Assembly: GCA_964441755.1 (NCBI GenBank)
Contig: CAYTVG010000007.1
Location: 62,001 to 126,000 of the forward strand
Source: JAUMBM01 sp964441755
GTDB taxonomy: Bacteria > Bacteroidota > Bacteroidia > Chitinophagales > Saprospiraceae
DNA length: 64,000 nt
Direction: 5' to 3'
Position numbers and translations under genes: made by a program
Notes under the pieces: model-generated
What the model was told of the DNA's origin: nothing
Seen by the model: only the letters and a program-made list of their open reading frames with translations
Databases searched by the model: none
Shown: in pieces, positions 11,324 through 18,451 of the stretch
Numbering within the stretch: position 1 is the first letter of the stretch
Layout of the letters: the number at the start of each line of letters is the position of its first letter

Positions 11324-11559
11324 GGATTAATTGACGATAAAAATGGTGTCAGGCACACGAAAAAAATCCGTGCAAACATGCATGCCCAACATCGAAGCCC
11401 CCGCCCAAAATGAAGCGCACACACATCATTGACAAAACTAAATTACCCGTCAGATAATCCTTATTTTATGACCTTTACATCTATACTACATGCTCAAAAT
11501 GCATGTTTACAAACCCATTACATACACATTCAAAAAACTAAAAATCAATTGTTTAAAAA

Positions 11560-13256
11560 TCAATACCCGGTAAAAAAATCTGTGAGCGCTGCATCGGCAT
11601 CCTGCAGGTTCAGCTTCTTTCGCAGCCGCCAGCGAGCTACTTGTATGGAATTAATACTCTGCCCGGTGATGGCCGAGATCTCTTTGGTTGTCATATTGAG
11701 CTTGAGAAAAGCGCAGAGGCGGCGCTCGTTCAGGCTCAAATCAGGGAAATCACGCTGCAATTTTTCATAAAAATTGGGGTGTACCTGCTGAAAGCGTATC
11801 TCAAAATCATCCCACGCTTTATCCTCCAGCGATTTTTCCAGCCCCTTGAGTACAGAACCCAGTGTTTCTTTGGTTTCCCTGCTAGACTTGGCGTGCACCG
11901 CGATGAGTTTTTGTACTACCTCTTTGATGAGCTCATGATTTTGTACACGATACAAAACTTCTGTCGCCAGCTGCTTGTCTTTTAGCTCCACCTGAGCTGC
12001 CAGCAACTCCTTGTCCAGTTGGAGTTTTTGTGCATCCAGTGCCAGTTGTAGTTTCTCCAGATTCACCTGCTTGAGCCGCTGGTGCTTTTTGCCGGCCAAC
12101 AGTACCAGACCAAAAGCCAGCAGACCGGCCAATATCAACACAATAATAATTTTGCCCAGGCTGGCCTTGTATGCAGATTCCTGCATTCGTTGCATTTCTT
12201 CAAATTTCCATGACAATTCTTTGGTAATCAGCTTTTCCCGCGCTTCACTGGTTTTGATATTCTCTTCAAATTCCTTGCTTATGGTAAGGTACTTAAGGGT
12301 TGAATCCTTGAATGATGTCTCTTTGTAGAGCCGGTATAACCCTTGAGAAGATGTTAAACTCAAATAATCATTTGCCAAGCTTTGACTTGATAAATAGACC
12401 CGCCTGTATATATCTATTGCCTGACTAAATTCTCCTTTTTTTCATAAGCATCGCCCAAACAAGCATCTGTGATTGCTTCCCTTGCTGTATCTCCCACACG
12501 AACAAACATTGTCCTCGCCAATTCGTATATCTGTATCGCCTGTTGAATATCACCTTTACTCAGCAATAAATCACCATAATTGATATACAACATCCCCAAT
12601 AAGGAAAGATTATCTTCGTGCCCCTCAGCCAACTGCCTGCCTTTTTCAAAGTAAACTTCCCCTTCTTCCCAGGCGTGCTGCTCTGCCTTCAGCATGATCA
12701 TATTGTTGTATACACTTAACATATTGGCCGTATCGATTGCCTCACCGTATCTGCGGAGATATTCCTGCTGCATCACCTCCATATTGACCATCATCTTTTC
12801 AGCTTTATCATACTCCCCCATCGCTAGCCAAACGGATCCCAGATTGAAATAACCTGCTGCCAGAGTGACAGTATCACGCATAGAGCGGGCAAGCTCAACG
12901 TAACGCGCAAAAAAATCCGCTGCAATGTCATTGCTTCCGGCATTCAAAAATATCTCACCCGCATTGGTATACACTTCATACATCAGGGCAGGCACGGCAC
13001 TTTTCTCTCCATATTCAACAGCCTTCAGCGAATACTCGCCGGCATCCACGTAATTCTCGGACGTTGCTGCCTGCGAGAGTTTCAGGTAAAGTACTGCTCT
13101 GGCAGAATCTGTTTTCGCTGCCGGAATATCTTTTAATACAGCTGCTATGTTCGCGGGGTTCTCAACCTGTGAAACCGCTTCATTTTTACCCGATAAAAGC
13201 CCCAGCAAGGTTAAGCCAATAACCTGCCAGTACATTACATACCTGTTTGTATTCAT
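11560..13256 (-). CDS. TPR / transmembrane / LuxR-type HTH regulator, split by a -1 frameshift
   Basis: Two abutting frames together give a classic Bacteroidota TPR regulator of about 565 residues. The first (13256 to a TAG at 12414) has a signal peptide and TPR repeats up to residue about 274. The second (to 11560) completes the last TPR (GEFSQAIDIYRRV), then has a coiled coil, one membrane span (about residues 369-389 of the composite), a second coiled coil and a LuxR-like helix-turn-helix (about 508-551, LSLNERRLCAFLKLN). The frames join exactly at A AAA AAG, where a -1 slip restores the TPR consensus. So it may be expressed by programmed frameshifting, be switched by A-tract length, be a pseudogene, or carry a sequencing error. 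It lies 236 nt upstream of the giant surface gene in the same direction, which suggests but does not prove that it regulates it. Confidence 0.8.
12435..12441 (-). other. A AAA AAG slippery heptamer at the frameshift point
   Basis: On the minus strand the zero-frame codons are GAA AAA AAG, so the heptamer A AAA AAG is in the register used by the dnaX -1 frameshift site. Zero-frame translation ends at TAG (12414-12416) seven codons later. A -1 slip instead continues as GGA GAA TTT AGT CAG and finishes the TPR. I did not find a convincing downstream stem-loop by eye. Confidence 0.6.
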
Positions 13257-13303
13257 TGTAAACGTAGAACGGTGTTAGTGAAAGTAGTGAATAGCAATAA
13301 GGC

Positions 13304-13314
13304 GGGGGGGGGGG
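13304..13314. repeat. 11-base G (C) homopolymer in the regulator's upstream region
   Basis: Eleven consecutive G on the plus strand (C on the regulator's sense strand) lie 48-58 nt upstream of the ATG at 13256, within the 225-nt divergent gap shared with the phosphoesterase gene. A partial -7-like TACTTTCA lies between the tract and the ATG, so the tract falls in the promoter spacer or -33 zone. No other homopolymer of this length was noticed in the window. Such tracts commonly vary in length by slipped-strand mispairing. Confidence 0.7.
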
Positions 13315-13481
13315 AAAATACTTTAGTAAGATAACAATAATAATGAACATCACCTATATATATTTATAATCTATGCCCTCTTTTATGCAATTATTGTATA
13401 ATTTGCACCAATACCAGAAATAAAACATACGCACGGATTTTTCATTTTGACAATGTATTCTCTTTGATTAAAAGCGACACC

Positions 13482-15377
13482 ATGACGGATCTCCGGACAA
13501 CTATTGTCATTGCCGTATTCTTTTTTATAACCTACTTGGGATCACTTTTTGGACAATCCATCCCCGCTGTCTACGACCGATTGCAGTATGCCGCCGACAG
13601 CAGTCTGCTGCTGACGCTGCCCGATGGCAGCAGCCAGCAGCTTTCCCGGCGCGAAGCTCGTTTTACCCTCTCGGGCGTGAGCCCGCAGGTAGAGGCTGCG
13701 CGGGACGGGCTGCGGATGCATTTTGCTGCACACCGCCTGCGCCAGGGCCGTATCACCTACGGCCTCATCCCTTACGGGCAGCATACTTATCCGACGGCCG
13801 TACTGCGTTTTACGGCTGCCATTGACAGCAGCGGCCGTGCATTACTCAACATCCGCAACGACCTGCGCGAAGGCTATGACCATACGGGCTGGCAGGCCAG
13901 CGGCTATGGCGTCATCGGCTATCGGCTTACGGATGCGCAGGGGGTGATCGTTTATGAAGGCAAACAGGCTTTTGAGCTGGCCGATGATGTTTTTTCGCCT
14001 CTGCCCACCCTGCTCCGGGGGCCATTTGTGGCGAATGTCACTGCCAACAGTGCTGTCATCTGGTATGAAACTTCGGTTCCTGTATCCTCGCAACTTTCGC
14101 TCAGCGATGGCCGCAGCTTTGGCGGCGGCCAGCCGGTCAGCCGTCACGAGCTTCAGCTCGACGGGCTGCTTCCCGGGCGGCGATACGACTACAGCCTCAG
14201 CTGTGGCCGTACCCAGGTCAGTTATCATTTTCACACAGCCCCGGCCGATGGTGAGCAGGCTCCCTTCACCTTTGCCTACGCCAGCGACTCCCGCTCCGGC
14301 TATGGCGGCGGCGAGCGCAGCCTGGGAGGTACTAACACGCAGATTATGACGCGGATTGCGGCGCTGAGCCGCCGCGAAGGAGCTGCCTTTGTGCAATTTA
14401 CGGGTGATTTGGTCGATGGCTACCTGAGTCAGCCCGATGAGATGCGGCTGCAGCTCACCAACTGGATACATGCAGTGGAGCCTTACTGGCACTATATGCC
14501 TTTCAATGTGGGCATGGGCAATCATGAGGCTCTCGGCTGGGCCACAGCTGAAGGCCGCACAGCCATTGATGGTTTCCCTTGGGAAAGTCATGCTGCCGAG
14601 GCCATTTTTGCTGAGCGTTTTGTCAACCCGCTCAATGGGCCGGAGAGTGAAGATGGTGCTGTCTACGATCCCCGGCCGGACGTGGCGGGTGATTTCCCTT
14701 CTTATAAGGAGAATGTGTATTATTATACCTATGGCAACGCTGCCATGATTGTCCTCAACAGCAATTACTGGTTTGCACCGGGGCTGCGCCGGGCGCCCTA
14801 TATTGGCGGCAATCTGCACGGCTATCTTATGGATCAACAGATGGCATGGCTGCAACAGACCCTCGCCCGGCTCGAAAACGAACCGGGGATCGATCATATT
14901 TTTGTGACCCTGCACACCCCGCCTTTCCCCAATGGCGGCCACAGGGGCGATTGTATGTGGTATGACGGCAATAACCAGCCGCGGCCGCATGTTGCGGGTA
15001 AGCCCGTGGCGAAAGGGATTATTGAACGGCGCGATGAATTTCTGCAACTGATTGCCAATGAGTCCTCTAAGGTAGTAGCCGTCATGGCCGGTGACGAGCA
15101 CAACTACAATCGCATGCGCGTAGACGATACGACTCCACGCTACCCTGACGACTGGGACAAGCCGCGGCTCAGCCTGCAACGATCTTTTTGGCAGATTATC
15201 AACGGAGCGGCCGGTGCACCTTTTTATGCCCAGCAACAGGCGCCCTGGTCGGCGGCTGTGGAGGGATTTACGGTACAGAATGCACTTTGCCTGTTTGATG
15301 TAGCTGGTAAAAGCGTGGTACTTAGGGTCATCAACCCCGATACGCTGGAGGAGATTGACCGTGCCCGGCTTCGTTGA
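13482..15377 (+). CDS. Secreted purple-acid-phosphatase-like metallophosphoesterase
   Basis: Predicted to hydrolyse phosphate esters outside the cytoplasm with a dinuclear metal centre. I chose ATG 13482 over an upstream TTG (13464) because it gives a clean signal peptide (about residues 1-25). A fibronectin III-like domain, typical of purple acid phosphatases, occurs around residues 180-260 (TANSAVIWYET). The calcineurin-like domain follows, with recognisable metal-site motifs: ASDSR, GDLVDG, GNHE, VTLHTPPF and GDEHNYNR. Total length is 631 residues. Its last 47 nt overlap the 3' end of the convergent glycosyltransferase gene. The substrate is unknown. The second histidine of the usual GHxH motif is replaced within GDEHNY, which occurs in related phosphoesterases. 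Confidence 0.85.
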   Translation: MTDLRTTIVIAVFFFITYLGSLFGQSIPAVYDRLQYAADSSLLLTLPDGSSQQLSRREARFTLSGVSPQVEAARDGLRMHFAAHRLRQGRITYGLIPYGQHTYPTAVLRFTAAIDSSGRALLNIRNDLREGYDHTGWQASGYGVIGYRLTDAQGVIVYEGKQAFELADDVFSPLPTLLRGPFVANVTANSAVIWYETSVPVSSQLSLSDGRSFGGGQPVSRHELQLDGLLPGRRYDYSLSCGRTQVSYHFHTAPADGEQAPFTFAYASDSRSGYGGGERSLGGTNTQIMTRIAALSRREGAAFVQFTGDLVDGYLSQPDEMRLQLTNWIHAVEPYWHYMPFNVGMGNHEALGWATAEGRTAIDGFPWESHAAEAIFAERFVNPLNGPESEDGAVYDPRPDVAGDFPSYKENVYYYTYGNAAMIVLNSNYWFAPGLRRAPYIGGNLHGYLMDQQMAWLQQTLARLENEPGIDHIFVTLHTPPFPNGGHRGDCMWYDGNNQPRPHVAGKPVAKGIIERRDEFLQLIANESSKVVAVMAGDEHNYNRMRVDDTTPRYPDDWDKPRLSLQRSFWQIINGAAGAPFYAQQQAPWSAAVEGFTVQNALCLFDVAGKSVVLRVINPDTLEEIDRARLR

Positions 15378-15978
15378 TGCCCGCCTGCCAGGCGTGCCAG
15401 TCGGCGGCTGTATCTACGTCTGACAGCGTTGGCAGCAAGCCACAGCTGCCGCCGAGCGCCTGTATGCGCCCGAGGGTGGCTTGCAGCACGGTGGGTGTAC
15501 TCCATGTGATATTTTCGAAAATGCCGGCCGCCGGCTGTCGCATGCCGATCAGGTAGTAGCCGCCGTCGGCGGCGGGGCCCAGGACGAAGTCGTGGGCATC
15601 GAGCAGGTCGAAGGCTTGCGCCAGTATATCTGCTGTCAGGCCGGGGATGTCACTGCCGATGAGCACCGCCCGCTCTGCCCCGGCCAGTGCCTGGCCTAGG
15701 GCGTGCGCCATGCGGGCGCCCAGGTCGCTGCCCTGCTGCAGGTGTTTGGAAAAAAAAGCAGGCGGCCAGTCATCATGCTCGTCAATGGTGTCGCTGTAAA
15801 AAAGCAGGCGCTCCGCCGCACAGGCCAAGGCCTGCGTGCGGGTATGCGCCAGCAGCCGCAGGTAGATCGACAGCGCCTGCTCATCGCCCAGATCTGCCGC
15901 GAGGCGGGTCTTGACCCGCCCGGGCACAGGGTTTTTTATAAAAATAACCAGCCGGCAAGGGCTCATGTCCGCAGCCAT
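15331..15978 (-). CDS. DUF2064 / TIGR04282-family glycosyltransferase-like protein
   Basis: The product has 215 residues and the GT-A nucleotide-sugar transferase fold of the DUF2064 family. Markers are the N-terminal VIFIKNPVPGRVKTRLA, the central IGSDIPGL and the downstream PAADGGYYLIG. Members are annotated as arsenosugar-biosynthesis glycosyltransferases or as selenodomain-associated transferases; no arsenic or radical-SAM partner gene is visible here, so the acceptor is unknown. ATG 15978 lies 3 nt after the stop of the methyltransferase gene, indicating one operon; ATG 15966 is an alternative start. The 3' end overlaps the phosphoesterase coding region on the other strand. Confidence 0.8.
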   Translation of the reverse strand: MAADMSPCRLVIFIKNPVPGRVKTRLAADLGDEQALSIYLRLLAHTRTQALACAAERLLFYSDTIDEHDDWPPAFFSKHLQQGSDLGARMAHALGQALAGAERAVLIGSDIPGLTADILAQAFDLLDAHDFVLGPAADGGYYLIGMRQPAAGIFENITWSTPTVLQATLGRIQALGGSCGLLPTLSDVDTAADWHAWQAGINEAGHGQSPPAYRG

Positions 15979-15981
15979 CTC

Positions 15982-16587
15982 CTACAGAAGCGGCTTTCGC
16001 GCCAGCATCCGCACCACATCCGCACGGCCGATATGGTAGGGGCCTTCAGCCAGCTCGGTAGTGGCTGTCTCCAGCAGTGTAATCTCCAGCCCCTCGAAAT
16101 CGGCCGCCAGCAGCTCGGGCGTGTAGAGAAGATCGAGCGTGCGCGGCCCGCCGGATGTATTGTTTAGCTGCAACGGATTGAATGCCTCTACAATCAGACG
16201 TCCCCCCGGCTTGAGCGCCCCTACCAGCTGCCTGTGCACAAAGGTGCGCAAGGGTGCCGGCAGGTGGACGAAGATCAGAGCCACAGCATCGTATACAGCA
16301 GTACCATACACGTAGTCCGCTGCATCCGCTACGGAGTAATCGACGCTCACCCCCTGCTCTTCGGCCAGTCGACGACATTTTTCCCGCCCCGATTCACTAT
16401 AATCAAATGCACTGACCTGCCAGCCCTGGCTGGCAGCAAAGACAGCATTGCGCCCTTCTCCCTCACAGGGAAGCAGCAGCCGGGCGCCGGCAGGAGCTGC
16501 GCCAAGCTGGCGGGCAAAAAATTCATTCGGCTTTTTGCCGTAGGCGTATGCCTCTTCAGCATAGCGCTCATCCCAAAATGATTGCAT
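15982..16587 (-). CDS. Class I SAM-dependent methyltransferase, TehB/thiopurine-like
   Basis: The product has 201 residues. The N-terminus FWDERYAEEAYAYGKKPNEF is typical of TehB-like methyltransferases. The SAM-binding region shows LLLPCEGEGRNAVFAA (glycine-rich loop), then an acidic residue in VSAFDYS; a post-motif strand GGRLIVEAFNP follows. The substrate is unknown; relatives methylate tellurite, thiols or quinone-type acceptors. It sits between the SDR gene (26 nt upstream) and the DUF2064 gene (3 nt downstream), so the three are probably co-transcribed. Confidence 0.8.
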   Translation of the reverse strand: MQSFWDERYAEEAYAYGKKPNEFFARQLGAAPAGARLLLPCEGEGRNAVFAASQGWQVSAFDYSESGREKCRRLAEEQGVSVDYSVADAADYVYGTAVYDAVALIFVHLPAPLRTFVHRQLVGALKPGGRLIVEAFNPLQLNNTSGGPRTLDLLYTPELLAADFEGLEITLLETATTELAEGPYHIGRADVVRMLARKPLL

Positions 16588-16613
16588 GTTGTTTGTTTGT
16601 GGCTACCCAATAA

Positions 16614-17306
16614 TTAGAGAGCACTCAGCCCCCCATCCATACCGATAACTTGCCCTGTCATGAATCCGGCCGAAGGCCCCAACAAGAAAACTGCCATAGC
16701 AGCTATCTCTGCAGCACTGCCAAAACGCTTGAGCGGATGCCTGTCGGCTGCCGCTTTTTGCTTATCTTCGGAAGAAAGCAGACGCTCTGCCAGGGGCGTA
16801 TCCGTCAGACTGGGAGCAATCGCGTTGACGCGCACCAAGGGCGCCCACTCAGCTGCCAGGCTGCGGGTGAGCCCTTCAACAGCCCCCTTGGCAGCGGCTA
16901 TGCTGGCATGGAAAGCCATGCCCCGCTGCACCGCTACGGTGCTGAAAAGCACCACGGCCGGCTGAGGTGATTTCCTTAGTGAAGCTTCCGCTGCCTGCAG
17001 GCAGCGCACCGCCCCCAGCACATTGAGATCAAAATCTGCCTGAAATTGAGCCGGCTTAAGGCTTTTAAAAGGCTTTAGGTTGATGCTGCCGGGGCAGTAT
17101 ACGAGACCATCGAGTACAGGCGGTGGTGCGGGTAACTCCCCTGTAAGTACGTCAACGGCTACGTGCGTTACCGCTTGTAGCTCAGCCAAAGCTCCTGCCT
17201 GTCTCGACCAGACGGTTACCTGCGCTCCCTGTCGCAACAGTTCTTTGACAACGGCCAGCCCGATGCCCGTGCTCCCCCCAACAACCAGTATGTTTTGTTG
17301 TGCCAT
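16614..17306 (-). CDS. Short-chain dehydrogenase/reductase (SDR) without the catalytic tyrosine
   Basis: The product is a 230-residue Rossmann protein of the classical SDR size. The cofactor motif is VGGSTGIG (residues 9-16), and the C-terminal signature APSLTDTPLAE and GQVIGMDGG are present. Ser122 (LFST) is in the catalytic serine position and Lys140 is kept, but the YxxxK tyrosine is Ile136 (HASIAAAK), so normal proton transfer should be impaired. A family of SDR-like proteins with this substitution is known in Bacteroidota, so this is probably not a mutation. It is first in a run with the methyltransferase and glycosyltransferase. An inverted repeat 10 nt upstream of its ATG looks like an operator. 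Confidence 0.8.
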   Translation of the reverse strand: MAQQNILVVGGSTGIGLAVVKELLRQGAQVTVWSRQAGALAELQAVTHVAVDVLTGELPAPPPVLDGLVYCPGSINLKPFKSLKPAQFQADFDLNVLGAVRCLQAAEASLRKSPQPAVVLFSTVAVQRGMAFHASIAAAKGAVEGLTRSLAAEWAPLVRVNAIAPSLTDTPLAERLLSSEDKQKAAADRHPLKRFGSAAEIAAMAVFLLGPSAGFMTGQVIGMDGGLSAL

Positions 17307-17315
17307 GGTAGTTTT

Positions 17316-17333
17316 TTCATTCTAACGAATGAA
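17316..17333. promoter_or_regulatory. Perfect inverted repeat TTCATTC-taac-GAATGAA, probable operator
   Basis: Seven-base perfect arms with a 4-base spacer lie 10 nt upstream of the SDR start and about 17 nt upstream of a plus-strand TACTTTTG box. The size and symmetry resemble TetR-family operators, and SDR genes are common TetR targets. No TetR gene is present in the window, so the regulator is unidentified. Confidence 0.5.
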
Positions 17334-17349
17334 TGCCGCTAGTTGTTTG

Positions 17350-17357
17350 TACTTTTG
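17350..17357 (+). promoter_or_regulatory. Bacteroidota -7 box (TACTTTTG) for the cytochrome b-like gene
   Basis: TACTTTTG matches the TAnnTTTG consensus. Transcription would begin near 17364, giving a leader of about 125 nt before ATG 17492. No good -33 TTTG was seen at the expected distance. Confidence 0.45.
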
Positions 17358-17376
17358 TGAAAAGATGGTTGTCCTC

Positions 17377-17461
17377 AACTGCTCTTTCTTTGGTGGCCAT
17401 GGCCGCCGAAGAAGGCACAGTTTAGGTACATCCTGGTTGGCTTTATTCACAAACCAGGATG
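17377..17461 (+). ncRNA. Structured 5' leader with two stem-loops
   Basis: Hairpin A: 17386-17398 pairs with 17401-17413 (with two G-U pairs, apex CATG), and an outer AACTG/CAGTT closure at 17377-17381 and 17418-17422. Hairpin B: 17429-17438 pairs perfectly with 17452-17461, loop 13 nt. They lie between the -7 box and ATG 17492. This could be a cis-regulatory leader or a small RNA. It matches no riboswitch class I recognise. Confidence 0.4.
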
Positions 17462-17491
17462 CATTCAATGATTTCGTAAATTCATTCCAAT

Positions 17492-17929
17492 ATGGTATTT
17501 TATAATATACTGAAACACGCACACTCAGGACTTCGCTGGGTGGTATTGCTGCTGCTCCTTGGAGCCATCATTGACAGCTTCCGCAAAATGGGTAGCAAGG
17601 ATGCGCCGCTCAGCAAGGTAGCACTGTTCGGGCTGATATTCACCCACGTACAGTTGATCATCGGCCTGGTGCTCTATTTCATGAGCCCCAAGGTGGTTTT
17701 TGCGGCGAGCACCATGAAAGAAAGCCTGCTGCGTTTCTACACCGTAGAACATCTTACCGGCATGTTGGTAGCTATCGGTGTGATTACTTTTGGCTACAGT
17801 ACGGGCAAGCGCATGCTCCCTTCAGCTGCAGGACACCGGCGCATCGCCTATCTGTACCTGGCAGGGCTGCTGGTGATGCTGGCGTCTATCCCCTGGCCTT
17901 TTAGAAATCTGGGTGCCGGCTGGTTCTAA
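17492..17929 (+). CDS. Small cytochrome b-like integral membrane protein
   Basis: The product has 145 residues with four predicted membrane spans (about 15-30, 45-65, 85-105 and 120-138). Histidines at conserved-looking places (KHAHSG near the N-terminus, FTHVQ in span 2, VEHLTG at the start of span 3) are candidate heme ligands. Bacteroidota homologues are usually named cytochrome B, but biochemical proof is lacking, so the role is inferred. It is a single gene, with a structured leader upstream and a strong terminator hairpin 10 nt downstream. Confidence 0.65.
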   Translation: MVFYNILKHAHSGLRWVVLLLLLGAIIDSFRKMGSKDAPLSKVALFGLIFTHVQLIIGLVLYFMSPKVVFAASTMKESLLRFYTVEHLTGMLVAIGVITFGYSTGKRMLPSAAGHRRIAYLYLAGLLVMLASIPWPFRNLGAGWF

Positions 17930-18451
17930 AGGCGTAGAAGTGTATGCCCGCAGTTTTTGCATTAAAAACGGGCATACACCTCTTTTCCCCGCTCGCGCAA
18001 GCGCACAGGCCTACGGCACCCCGCCCCGGGCCGATTTTTTCCCAAAAAAAGAATGTCCCCCAAGTTACCTTAGAGGACACCTTTTAAATAAACAAACACT
18101 CACCCAATTTTTTCTTTACAGGGTTTTCGATTCGACTATCTCATGAGTACCCGTATAACTGTGCAGACATTAGAATTGTTCAAACTATTTGCCGCAACAC
18201 AGCTGAATTGTTACTGATTCCAAATTACTCTGCAAAAGTACAGCTGATTTTCAAAAGTAGGGTTAAATAAAATTAAAATTTTTATGGACATTCTTATACC
18301 CACAACCTTAGAAGCAATATTTTCATATACACAAACCGTTGACGAACAAATTTTTAATCCTGTATTTGAACTAGATAAAAAAATTCAGTTCCACCCACTT
18401 TCATGTTAGTCGAGCCTGGTTTTTTTTATCATATCCATACCCCTTTGAAGC
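17930..18451. other. Gene-free, partly AT-rich gap between convergent genes
   Basis: Holds the hairpin at 17940-17979, then 470 nt that become AT-rich after 18100. I see no credible coding sequence, RNA gene or repeat. It separates the 3' ends of the cytochrome b-like gene and the antiporter gene. Confidence 0.5.
17940..17979. terminator. Hairpin terminator, 11-bp perfect stem
   Basis: GTGTATGCCCG (17940-17950) pairs exactly with 17969-17979. The loop is 18 nt and is followed by CTCTTTTCCCC. It is positioned to end the cytochrome b-like transcript. Confidence 0.65.

Noticed and set aside
13842..15236. 464-codon open frame on the minus strand
   Set aside because: Antisense to the phosphoesterase, whose motifs are clear; the translation has no domain pattern and arises from GC-rich codon use.
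15982..17306. Arsenosugar biosynthesis operon
   Set aside because: The DUF2064 protein is sometimes linked to arsenosugars, but no radical-SAM or arsenite methyltransferase gene accompanies it, and the adjacent methyltransferase is TehB-like.
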